A stretch of 33,810 nucleotides of DNA from contig DYPE01000008.1 in NCBI GenBank assembly GCA_020720085.1, positions 11,143 through 44,952 of the forward strand. The letters run 5' to 3'. Of this stretch, positions 9,195 to 16,716 are shown one piece after another. The notes beneath the pieces were generated by a model that did not search any database, was not told the origin of the DNA, and worked only from the letters and a program-made list of their open reading frames with translations. Source of the stretch: Dichelobacter nodosus. GTDB lineage: Bacteria; Pseudomonadota; Gammaproteobacteria; Beggiatoales; Beggiatoaceae. The position numbers were made by a program, and so were the translations under genes. Every line of letters starts with the position of its first letter. Position 1 is the stretch's first letter.

Positions 9195-11672
9195 TCAAAG
9201 TGGCGGTTCTACCCCCGCTTCCATGCGCATTGCGGGCAACCATAGCTCGCCCGCACGTTTGCGCTCCAGGTAGGTTTCCGCATCGCGCAACGCTTCTTGC
9301 AATGCGTCGGGTTTGATCGGTTTGGATACATAGCCGTCCATCCCTGCTGCAATACACTGTTCGCGGTAGCCGCGCATGGCATGGGCAGTCATGGCGATAA
9401 TGTAGGGCCGGTGCGGCAACTCTGGCCAGCGCTCGCGGATGGCTTGCGTTGCTTGCATTCCATCCATTTCCGGCATTTGCACATCCATTAAAATCGTGTC
9501 AAACGGGCTTGCCTCAAAATGTTGCACTGCCTCTGCGCCATTGTTGGCAATGGTCACGGTATATCCCATGCGTTTTAATAAGATAGAGGCAACTTTTTGG
9601 TTGACTGCATTGTCTTCTGCCAGCAACACCGTCATGCTGGACAGTGCGGTGGCCGATTTTGTGTCCAGGCTGGGCGGGGTGGCTGGGGGGGAAGGGATTA
9701 CTGTGGGCGGCGGCACATCAGCCGCCTCGGTGTGGAAAACCCGCCACAACACTTCCAGCAATTGTCCGCCCTTTAACGGTTTGGTCAAATACGCGGCGAA
9801 TAAATTGCCATGCAACGCACTGGTTCCCATAGAAGTGAGCATAATGAGCGGAAATGTGGGCGGTGATGGCAACCGCATAATTTCAGAAGCTAAAGTCTCG
9901 CCATCCATATCTGGCATCCACATGTCGAGAATCGCCGCGTCGTAGGGATCACCCGCTTGAATTTTGGCCAACGCCTCGCGCCCGCCAGTAGCAGGCACAG
10001 GAATCATGCCCCATTGTTGGGTTTGACGCGCTAAAATGAGGAGATTGGTAGCATTATCGTCCACCAGCAAAATGCGCTTACCGTGCAAATCGGTTGACAG
10101 CGGTTCGCTGCTGTACTTGCTGTCCACGCTCGCGGTGATTTCGGCAACAATGTTAAAAAAGAACGTCGAACCTTTGCCCAATTCGCTTTCCACCCACATT
10201 TTCCCGCCCATAAGGCCACATAAATGGCGGCTAATGGCCAGCCCTAAACCACTGCCACCGTATTTGCGCGTGGTGGAAGCATCCACTTGAGTAAACGCTT
10301 GGAATAACTGGTTAATGCGGTCTGCTGGAATGCCTATGCCAGTGTCGCGCACGGAAAATAGCACTTCGGCTTTATTTTCATGCTCAGTGGCTTGCACCTG
10401 AACCACGATTTCTCCGTGTTCCGTGAATTTTACTGCATTGCTGATGAGATTCATGAGAATCTGGCGCAAGCGGGTGGGGTCGCCCAGCAGGGTTAAATCC
10501 AAACTTGGCTCAAACCAGTTTAATAATTCCAACTTTTTCTGCGCAGCACGCGCGCTAAGCACTTCCACCGCGCTTTCCACGCATTCGCGCAAATTGAATG
10601 GCACAGACTCCAATTCCAACCGCCCAGAATCAATGCGCGAGAAATCAAGCACGTCATTCACCAGCCCCAGCAATACATCGCCGCTGGCGCGGATGGTGTC
10701 CACAAAATCTTTTTGCTCAACATTCAATGGCGTTTGCGATAAAAACTCGGTAATGTTAATCACTGCGTTCAGCGGCGTGCGGATTTCATGGCTCATATTG
10801 GCCAAGAATTCGCCTTTTACTTTGTTAGCGGATTCCGCTGCTTCCTTGGCGCGCTGCACGTCAATAATGGTGGATTCGAGATTGCGATTAGCCGCAGATA
10901 ATTCAGAGGTACGCAGCCGCACTTGATCTTCCAAATGATCACGGTGGCGCGCCAACATCACATCACGCTTTTGAATCTGTTCCAGCATTTTATTAAAACT
11001 TTCCACCAACACGCCTACTTCATCTTTGCCATATTCTTGTGCGCGAATGCTGAAGTCCCCTTTCTCTGACACTGTGGTGGCAGTCTCTGCCAGATTAATT
11101 AGTGGCTTAGAAATTAGAGATTGCATGTTCATAGCTACTACATAAGTTCCAAGCAAAGATGCCAGTAAAATGAATGCAGTAATAATTGAGAAATTTTTGA
11201 GCAACGCATAAATTCTATGCGTATCTACCCGCATGAACACCGTGCCAACTTGTTGCGTACTTGAAATAACCGGGATATATAAGTCCATATACATGAGGGA
11301 GAAAACAATGCCATCCGCTTGCATAGCAGCGCTAATCGGGATATTTTTCATGTTTTCGCGCCGATACTCGGCAAAACGCTTGCCTTCTGCGTCATACGTA
11401 ACCGCCACCATGATTTCCGGCTGTACCGCCAAAGTGTTCAAGGTTTCCGTTGCAGTCATTTCTATGTTAAACACCAAAGGCGCGGCGGAGTTAGCCGCCA
11501 CCACATTGCCCAGGGCACGGTATTCGCGTGCCATTGAATTTCTTAAGGAAATAACTTCATTAAGTGAGAATAATACCACCGCGATAATCAATGCCATTAC
11601 ATTGGTGGAAAGAATGATTAACTTGAGCTTGCTATTGATGGAAAGGTCTTGAAAACTTTTATGGTTTATCAT
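9195..11672 (-). CDS. Membrane hybrid histidine kinase, CHASE8-HAMP-HisKA-HATPase-REC-REC
   Basis: A protein of 825 residues. Transmembrane helices at about 16-38 and 161-182 bracket a periplasmic CHASE8-type domain (ALGNVVAANSAAPLVF near 53-68). HAMP follows (about 183-235), then a coiled coil. The HisKA domain has His295 in [11 protein letters not shown], and the HATPase has its N box (NLISNAVKF), DTGIGIP and GGSGLGLAI. Receiver 1 has Asp583 (ILDMWMPDMD) and receiver 2 has Asp730 (LMDVQMPEMD). No Hpt domain is present, so the relay needs an Hpt elsewhere. The gene starts 23 nt after the YfiR-like gene, and both the CHASE8 domain and that partner are typical of the YfiR-YfiN system; here the cytoplasmic output is a kinase rather than GGDEF. 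I infer that the YfiR-like protein binds and controls this periplasmic domain. Confidence 0.93.
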   Translation of the reverse strand: MINHKSFQDLSINSKLKLIILSTNVMALIIAVVLFSLNEVISLRNSMAREYRALGNVVAANSAAPLVFNIEMTATETLNTLAVQPEIMVAVTYDAEGKRFAEYRRENMKNIPISAAMQADGIVFSLMYMDLYIPVISSTQQVGTVFMRVDTHRIYALLKNFSIITAFILLASLLGTYVVAMNMQSLISKPLINLAETATTVSEKGDFSIRAQEYGKDEVGVLVESFNKMLEQIQKRDVMLARHRDHLEDQVRLRTSELSAANRNLESTIIDVQRAKEAAESANKVKGEFLANMSHEIRTPLNAVINITEFLSQTPLNVEQKDFVDTIRASGDVLLGLVNDVLDFSRIDSGRLELESVPFNLRECVESAVEVLSARAAQKKLELLNWFEPSLDLTLLGDPTRLRQILMNLISNAVKFTEHGEIVVQVQATEHENKAEVLFSVRDTGIGIPADRINQLFQAFTQVDASTTRKYGGSGLGLAISRHLCGLMGGKMWVESELGKGSTFFFNIVAEITASVDSKYSSEPLSTDLHGKRILLVDDNATNLLILARQTQQWGMIPVPATGGREALAKIQAGDPYDAAILDMWMPDMDGETLASEIMRLPSPPTFPLIMLTSMGTSALHGNLFAAYLTKPLKGGQLLEVLWRVFHTEAADVPPPTVIPSPPATPPSLDTKSATALSSMTVLLAEDNAVNQKVASILLKRMGYTVTIANNGAEAVQHFEASPFDTILMDVQMPEMDGMQATQAIRERWPELPHRPYIIAMTAHAMRGYREQCIAAGMDGYVSKPIKPDALQEALRDAETYLERKRAGELWLPAMRMEAGVEPPL

Positions 11673-11695
11673 AAAAAAAGTCCACTGACAAAAAA

Positions 11696-12271
11696 TTATG
11701 GGCAGATTTGCGCATCTTTAATAATCGACAAGCGAAGTAGATTGGCATCCGGCACCAAACGGGCTGATGCCAATTGATCTGGTGCCATAACCAGACGAAT
11801 TTTATCTTCTTTTTTAACTAATTGAATCATTCCACCATTACAAACAAAATCTGCAATCTCGCTCACAGTGAGCGTGGCATATTGGCTGGCAATGGCCAGA
11901 ATTTCTTGTAAGTTGATGTCCAATGATTCACTAATATATAAAATTTGGCATAAACCCGCTTGACCGTATGTATACGCTTCTACGTCCGCATAACGAATTA
12001 CTTTGATATCATGTTGTTTTTTTACCTTAATGTTCTGAAGGCTCGCATCAAAATTTTTTTGAAACGGAACCTCACCCACCAGACAGATATTAAAATTCAT
12101 GTACGGTTCGCTAAGAATAGGCTCAGGCCAGTTGATAAAATTGGCAAAGTTGTATAAAAATGCCGCCTTGATTTGATATTCTCCCGCCAAAGAAGGTGCT
12201 GCATGGGGTGGCGGCGAAACCAGTCCCAACAGCAGCCCGCCAGCAATCCACAAAATGTAATGTATCTTCAT
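11696..12271 (-). CDS. YfiR-like periplasmic protein (DUF4154)
   Basis: A protein of 191 residues. I choose ATG 12271 over an upstream TTG at 12286 because GAGAGGA lies 6 nt before it. Residues 1-25 are a signal peptide with cleavage near HAA/PS. The core EYQIKAAFLYNFANFINWP (31-49) is the hallmark of the DUF4154/YfiR family, and VCNGGMIQLV near 143-152 with VMAPDQLASARLVPDANLL near 161-179 fits its C-terminal part. Cysteines at 63 and 108 could form the conserved structural disulfide; C144 and C190 remain. In Pseudomonas, YfiR is a periplasmic repressor of the diguanylate cyclase YfiN, responding to redox and envelope state. Here the next gene is a CHASE8 histidine kinase, the probable partner. 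Confidence 0.85.
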   Translation of the reverse strand: MKIHYILWIAGGLLLGLVSPPPHAAPSLAGEYQIKAAFLYNFANFINWPEPILSEPYMNFNICLVGEVPFQKNFDASLQNIKVKKQHDIKVIRYADVEAYTYGQAGLCQILYISESLDINLQEILAIASQYATLTVSEIADFVCNGGMIQLVKKEDKIRLVMAPDQLASARLVPDANLLRLSIIKDAQICP

Positions 12272-12659
12272 TGGCAATCCTCTCAACTTAACGTAATATA
12301 TTGATTTTTATTTAATTATTTTTTGTGTGAACCCATCGTGGAGGCATGCCGTCAGGATACACCAAGGTTCTATACCGGTGTGTCGCCACTTCATAGCACC
12401 CTTAACGCAAGGAGATTGAAATAAATATCTTTATAAATCAACTGACTGTTGCTAAATTGAGAGGATTGTCTTCATTGGGGTAACAATTTTAATTGAGTGG
12501 TTTTATGAGAGTGCACCAAACCGCTTGCCCGATTCCAAATGAGGGAGGCGGCCATTGTGCGACGGGGATGGAGCATTGTATATACGCAAATGGTATGCAC
12601 AATACCACCACGGCATGGGCCTAGCCAACTCTGCCAACGATTCTATGCGGGACAGCAGG
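12272..12659. other. 388-bp intergenic region between two minus-strand signalling genes
   Basis: The part next to the YfiR-like gene (about 12287-12330) is very AT-rich on the coding strand and probably holds its promoter, although I cannot fix hexamers. A 12-bp inverted pair, 12275-12286 and 12457-12468, spans the region. The rest (12470-12659) shows no convincing coding frame or terminator. The short plus-strand frame crossing 12539-12832 overlaps the receiver gene and resembles nothing known. Confidence 0.5.
12275..12468. repeat. 12-bp perfect inverted repeat pair
   Basis: CAATCCTCTCAA at 12275-12286 is the exact reverse complement of TTGAGAGGATTG at 12457-12468. A nine-base CTTCATTGG occurs beside each arm, on the same strand (12266-12274 and 12470-12478). 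The left arm contains the ribosome binding site of the YfiR-like gene, so the right arm could be a duplicated and inverted copy of that leader. This may be coincidental. Confidence 0.4.
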
Positions 12660-13742
12660 CTATTCATATGAAATGCATACGGTTTGTCGCGTCAGAATAT
12701 CCTTGGCATGTGGCAGGGCCAGGCGTAGGCTCAGTTGGCCTGTCTCGCTATATTCCATTGTCAGCACGCCATGACAACGCTCGATCAAGCGTTGTACCAT
12801 TGATAAATCCAGCCGTTTATCCGGCAGATTGACGGCGTAGTCCACCGTAATCAACGCAGTCCCCTCGCTGTGCAGATAAAAATATACCGTATCGCCGTCT
12901 ACTTGATGTGTTGCAATGATTTTGACGGGAGGCTGGCGGGATTTCAACATCACGCCCAGCAGTTCTATCCAAATATCCTCGGCCCAAGCGGCAATGCAGC
13001 TCGTGTTAGGCCAGGGATCACCAACAATGGCCAGGAATTCACCGTCAAAGGCAGCCAGTCGGGCACCCGCCCGCCGCAATGCCGCACTCATGTCTACGGC
13101 TTCTAATTGCCCTTTGCCGTCAGTGCGGGCATTCACCAGCAATAACATCGCCTCCACGCTATTTTGGGTTTGCGCGCAGGCTTCGCGCAAGCGGGCAAAA
13201 TCGCTGGCAACATCAGGCTGCGCCGATAACTGTGATTGGATTCTTTGGCCAAATACTTCGGCAAACAGCAAGGGAATTTTGATGTCGCGGGCTAAGGTTT
13301 CGGTAATCATTGCCAACTCATGATTCCGCTGTTCTGTAATGCGCTGTAAATTACGGATCATTAAATGGGTTTTAATCCGCATCAACACTTCTTCGTGTTG
13401 AATCGGCTTGGTGATATAGTCTACTGCGCCAATTTGAAAGCCTTTAAGCTTGACCTCAATATCGCTCAGTGCAGTCATAAACAGCACAGGAATTTCACTG
13501 GTTTCTGGGTTGGCCTTGAGCTGGCGGCAAGTCTCGAAGCCGTCCATGTGCGGCATCATGATGTCGAGCAAAATAATATCGGGCTTGGCATAGTGCGCTT
13601 TTTCCAGCCCATCTTCGCCATCTGTAGCCAATAATACCTTAAAATCTAGGTTAGAAAGATAGGTGAGCAGCAATTTTAGGTTGGCGGGAATATCGTCTAC
13701 GACTAAAATTGTACATTGAATTTTTTCTTTCATGTGGATCAT
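12660..13742 (-). CDS. Response regulator with degenerate histidine-kinase-like tail
   Basis: A protein of about 360 residues. ATG 13742 is preferred because AAGGTG lies 7 nt upstream; another ATG follows three codons later, and a GTG at 13775 is possible but lacks a site. The receiver domain is intact (about 10-130): DD at 16-17, Asp60 in ILLDIMMPHMDG, Thr in LFMTAL and Lys in YITKP. A coiled helix then leads to LARDIKIPLLFAE, which aligns with the dimerisation/H-box pattern (SHELRTPL) but lacks the phosphorylatable His. The rest has the size of a HATPase domain but no G1/G2 boxes. It is thus probably a non-catalytic dimer or decoy that binds a partner when phosphorylated. It lies 54 nt after purH on the same strand, so it may be cotranscribed with it. 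Confidence 0.85.
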   Translation of the reverse strand: MIHMKEKIQCTILVVDDIPANLKLLLTYLSNLDFKVLLATDGEDGLEKAHYAKPDIILLDIMMPHMDGFETCRQLKANPETSEIPVLFMTALSDIEVKLKGFQIGAVDYITKPIQHEEVLMRIKTHLMIRNLQRITEQRNHELAMITETLARDIKIPLLFAEVFGQRIQSQLSAQPDVASDFARLREACAQTQNSVEAMLLLVNARTDGKGQLEAVDMSAALRRAGARLAAFDGEFLAIVGDPWPNTSCIAAWAEDIWIELLGVMLKSRQPPVKIIATHQVDGDTVYFYLHSEGTALITVDYAVNLPDKRLDLSMVQRLIERCHGVLTMEYSETGQLSLRLALPHAKDILTRQTVCISYE

Positions 13743-13796
13743 GCGATACACCTTGACTTGGGCGGGGCAGCGCACCCTGCGTGCGTCGGTTCAGAG

Positions 13797-15365
13797 TTAA
13801 TGGCGGAAATGGCGCATCCCGGTGAATACCATAGCAATCCCATGTTCATCCGCTGCGGCAATGACTTCTTGATCTTTCACTGAACCACCCGGCTGGATTA
13901 CCGCAGTAATGCCTTCTGCCGCTGCCGCGTCCAAGCCGTCGCGGAAGGGGAAAAATGCATCGGACGCCATGACCGCACCGCGTACCACCAAGTTTTCATC
14001 TCGCGCCTTGATACCCGCAATTTTGGCGCTGTACACCCGACTCATTTGGCCCGCGCCTATGCCGATGGTCTGTTCGTCCCGGCAATATATAATGGCATTG
14101 GATTTGACGAATTTGACCACTTTCCAGGCAAAGCGCAAGTCGATCATTTCCTGTTGTGTGGGCGCACGGCGGGTCACTGTGGTGAACGCTGCGGGTTGGC
14201 CAATGTCGCGATCCTGCACCAGCAAGCCGCCATTGACGCGCTTAAAATCCAATCCAGGCTGGGCTTCTTGCCAAAAGCCGCACGTCAGCACCCGTACATT
14301 GGGTTTGACCGCCAAGGCTGCCAAGGCTTCGGCGCTGACTTCGGGCGCGATAATGACTTCCACGAATTGCCGTTGCACAATGGCTTGCGCAGTGGCAACG
14401 TCCAGTGCACGGTTAAAGGCAATAATGCCGCCGAATGCAGACGTAGGGTCGGTTTGGTACGCGCGGTCATAGGCTTGCAGGATGTCGCTGGCCACGGCCA
14501 CGCCGCAAGGATTGGCGTGCTTGACAATGACGCAGGCAGGTTGTTGGAAACTTTTTACGCATTCTAGCGCTGCGTCGGTGTCTGCTACGTTGTTGTACGA
14601 CAATTCTTTGCCTTGCAACTGGTTTGCTCGCGCTATGCCGATTTCCGCTGGGTTTTCCTCAGCATAAAACGCGCCGGACTGGTGTGGATTCTCGCCGTAA
14701 CGCATATTTTGCACTTTATGAAATTGCAAATTGAGCGTGTGCGGGAATTGCGCGTCGTCAGGCGTTTGTCGGCCTACGGCGGCGTTCCCGCCTAGGTAAT
14801 TGGCAATTGCACCATCATAGCGCGTGGTGTGCTCAAATACCTTGCGCGCCAGCGCAAAGCGCGTTTCCGCACGGGTGCTCCCCTGGTGCTCAGCCATTTC
14901 TGCCAATATCAATGCATAATCCGCACTGTCTACCACCACAGTGACGGCTGCGTAATTTTTGGCTGCCGCACGTAGCATGGTGGGGCCACCAATGTCAATA
15001 TTTTCAATGGCCTGTTCCAATGTGCACGCTGGGTTGGCCACAGTTTGGCTAAAGGGATATAAATTGACGGCCACCAAATCAATCGGCGCAATGCCATGCT
15101 CGGCCATCACAGCGTCATCCACTCCGCGCCGACCCAACAGGCCGCCATGCACCTTGGGATGCAAGGTTTTTAAGCGGCCATCCATCATTTCGGGAAAACC
15201 AGTATATTCTCCCACTTCCGTCACCAAAATTTGATTTTCTTGTAATAACTTAGCAGTGCCGCCAGTAGACAGGATTTCAACCCCGCGTTCGCGCAGGCTA
15301 CGGGCAAAATCTACAATTCCATTTTTATCGGAAACACTGAGTAAGGCGCGACGGATGGTTGACAT
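13797..15365 (-). CDS. purH: Bifunctional AICAR formyltransferase / IMP cyclohydrolase
   Basis: A protein of 522 residues, the normal PurH length. The N-terminal IMP cyclohydrolase (MGS-like) domain starts [17 protein letters not shown] with the [11 protein letters not shown] motif. The C-terminal formyltransferase part has KHANPCGVA near 281-289, including the catalytic His, and ends with [12 protein letters not shown] and FTGMRHFRH. The enzyme performs the last two steps of de novo purine synthesis, AICAR to FAICAR (with 10-formyl-THF) to IMP, in the cytoplasm. AGGAG lies 5-6 nt before ATG 15365, a strong site. It is transcribed divergently from yebC and followed by a receiver gene. Confidence 0.97.
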   Translation of the reverse strand: MSTIRRALLSVSDKNGIVDFARSLRERGVEILSTGGTAKLLQENQILVTEVGEYTGFPEMMDGRLKTLHPKVHGGLLGRRGVDDAVMAEHGIAPIDLVAVNLYPFSQTVANPACTLEQAIENIDIGGPTMLRAAAKNYAAVTVVVDSADYALILAEMAEHQGSTRAETRFALARKVFEHTTRYDGAIANYLGGNAAVGRQTPDDAQFPHTLNLQFHKVQNMRYGENPHQSGAFYAEENPAEIGIARANQLQGKELSYNNVADTDAALECVKSFQQPACVIVKHANPCGVAVASDILQAYDRAYQTDPTSAFGGIIAFNRALDVATAQAIVQRQFVEVIIAPEVSAEALAALAVKPNVRVLTCGFWQEAQPGLDFKRVNGGLLVQDRDIGQPAAFTTVTRRAPTQQEMIDLRFAWKVVKFVKSNAIIYCRDEQTIGIGAGQMSRVYSAKIAGIKARDENLVVRGAVMASDAFFPFRDGLDAAAAEGITAVIQPGGSVKDQEVIAAADEHGIAMVFTGMRHFRH

Positions 15366-15444
15366 GAAAACTCCTAAAAAAAATCAAAGATAAATAAATT
15401 GCATTTCATGGATGGGCATCGCCAAACGCAATATAGGTAAGAGG

Positions 15445-15450
15445 ATTATA
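15445..15450 (-). promoter_or_regulatory. Candidate -10 box for purH
   Basis: The coding strand reads TATAAT here, 80 bp before the purH ATG. There is no good -35 at 16-18 bp spacing (the nearest is a TTGTCA 26 bp away), so an activator or a different promoter may be involved. Confidence 0.35.
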
Positions 15451-15662
15451 CTCTAGCTTGACAGCGTTGGCGGCAGTGACAACCCCGGTCACCCGTATTG
15501 GCATCGCATGATGCACAATCATATCGCAGCATGGGCTGATTCGATAGCGGATGGTATTTTTTCAAGTATAACACCGCGCTTTACAAAAAATCCGTCCTGT
15601 GCTGTTTTGCAAACGGCAAAATTCACGCTGGGGTTTGTGCGGTTTTTTGGCAGATAGGAATT

Positions 15663-15671
15663 TGTTATACT
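15663..15671 (+). promoter_or_regulatory. Candidate extended -10 promoter for yebC
   Basis: TGTTATACT matches an extended -10 element (TGnTATAAT-like). The -35 position holds only a T-run, which is tolerated by extended -10 promoters. It lies about 100 bp upstream of the yebC ATG. Confidence 0.4.
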
Positions 15672-15773
15672 GGAAAAAATACCTAACCATGGCTATTTCC
15701 GGCGTAATGCGGAATCATCCTGGACGGTAAAAAATGATTGTAATGACTTAAAAATTACGGGGTTTGTATCTTT

Positions 15774-16517
15774 ATGGCAGGACACAGCAAATGGGCCAAT
15801 ATTCGCCATCGCAAGGGCGCGCAGGACGCTAAGCGGGGGAAAGTTTTTACCAAAATTATCCGTGAAATCACCATTGCAGCGCGCGTCAGCGGCGCTGATC
15901 CTGGTACCAATCCTCGTCTACGCGCGGCGATAGACAAGGCATATATCAATAATATGTCCAGGGATACCGTGGATCGCGCCATCAAGCGCGGCAGCGGCGA
16001 AATGGACATGGACAATTACGAGGAAATTCGCTACGAAGGCTACGGCCCGGGCGGTGTGGCAGTGCTGGTGGACTGCCTGTCGGACAATCGTAATCGCACG
16101 GTGTCGGATGTGCGCCATGCGTTCACCAAATGCGGCGGCAATCTGGGCACCAATGGCGCGGTAAGTTATTTGTTCACCAAAGTGGGGCAAATTACCTATG
16201 CGGATATTGCTTTGGAAGACCGGGTGATGGAAATCGCGCTGGATGCGGGTGCGCATGATGTGCAAACTGAAGACGGCATACTGGAAGTGCTGACCACGCC
16301 AGAATTATTTATCCCTGTCAAAGACGCACTAGAAGCGGCTGGCTTAAAACCCGAGGAAGCCGATGTGGTGATGCGTCCTAGCACATACAGCGAACTGGCG
16401 CTGGAAGATGCAATTAAAATGATGAAACTGCAAGAAATGTTGGAAGATTTAGATGATGTGCAAGAGGTGTATTCCAACGCTGACATTGCGGATGAAATTC
16501 TAGCGCAATTAGGGTGA
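15774..16517 (+). CDS. yebC: YebC/PmpR-family transcriptional regulator
   Basis: A protein of 247 residues, matching the family. It begins with the signature [21 protein letters not shown] and continues with [13 protein letters not shown] and the [21 protein letters not shown] block (about 81-103), the most conserved part of YebC. Members are cytoplasmic three-domain proteins, described both as DNA-binding regulators (PmpR) and, more recently for the YebC2 group, as factors aiding translation of proline-rich stretches. Which role applies here cannot be read from the sequence. The predicted ribosome site (GGGG about 11 nt upstream) is weak. In many betaproteobacteria yebC precedes ruvC; here it is followed by a Ser/Thr kinase gene. 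Confidence 0.95.
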   Translation: MAGHSKWANIRHRKGAQDAKRGKVFTKIIREITIAARVSGADPGTNPRLRAAIDKAYINNMSRDTVDRAIKRGSGEMDMDNYEEIRYEGYGPGGVAVLVDCLSDNRNRTVSDVRHAFTKCGGNLGTNGAVSYLFTKVGQITYADIALEDRVMEIALDAGAHDVQTEDGILEVLTTPELFIPVKDALEAAGLKPEEADVVMRPSTYSELALEDAIKMMKLQEMLEDLDDVQEVYSNADIADEILAQLG

Positions 16518-16545
16518 TGCGCTAGCACGGTAAAAACCACGCTAT

Positions 16546-16568
16546 GGAAGCATCCGTTGTATGCTTCC
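16546..16568 (+). terminator. Hairpin after yebC, possible terminator
   Basis: GGAAGCAT (16546-16553) and ATGCTTCC (16561-16568) form a perfect 8-bp stem with a 7-nt loop, about 30 nt after the yebC stop. Only a weak T stretch (ACTTTCG) follows, so termination may be partial. Confidence 0.4.
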
Positions 16569-16602
16569 GACTTTCGCCAGCGCCAAATCCGCAGAAGCAG
16601 TT

Positions 16603-16630
16603 ATGCTTCGACAGGCTCAGCACAGGAGCG
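16603..16630. repeat. Dispersed repeat of the GCTTCGACAGGCTCAG type
   Basis: ATGCTTCGACAGGCTCAGCA followed by CAGGAGCG resembles a palindromic intergenic repeat common in many proteobacterial genomes. Its minus-strand translation gives the familiar spurious peptide LSLSKH. Only one copy is seen in this window. It lies between yebC and the kinase gene, and is a reason not to trust upstream starts for the kinase. Confidence 0.5.
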
Positions 16631-16702
16631 TCATGCGCGGTCGTTGCAATCCCCGCAATCACGCGGCACCGCGTGGCATAGCTGAAAGAAATATCCATCC
16701 CA

Positions 16703-16708
16703 AAGGAG
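16703..16708 (+). promoter_or_regulatory. Ribosome binding site fixing the kinase start
   Basis: AAGGAG lies 8 nt before ATG 16717. The reading frame is open 52 codons further upstream, but that stretch runs through a repeat and has no comparable site. Confidence 0.7.
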
Positions 16709-16716
16709 TATCGCGC

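Larger units (their letters stand above)
15366..15773. other. 408-bp divergent promoter region between purH and yebC
   Basis: No gene is visible. It contains candidate promoters for both flanking genes (given separately) and a small hairpin, TTTTGC 15605-15610 / GCAAAA 15616-15621, upstream of the yebC promoter. I see no PurR-like or riboswitch-like structure that I could defend. Confidence 0.6.

Noticed and set aside
12539-12832. 97-codon plus-strand frame
   Set aside because: More than half overlaps the 3' end of the receiver gene on the other strand; no recognisable motif or ribosome site.
16561-16716. 52-codon N-terminal extension of the Ser/Thr kinase
   Set aside because: It crosses a terminator-like hairpin and a dispersed repeat, lacks a ribosome site, and the membrane anchor follows directly after ATG 16717.
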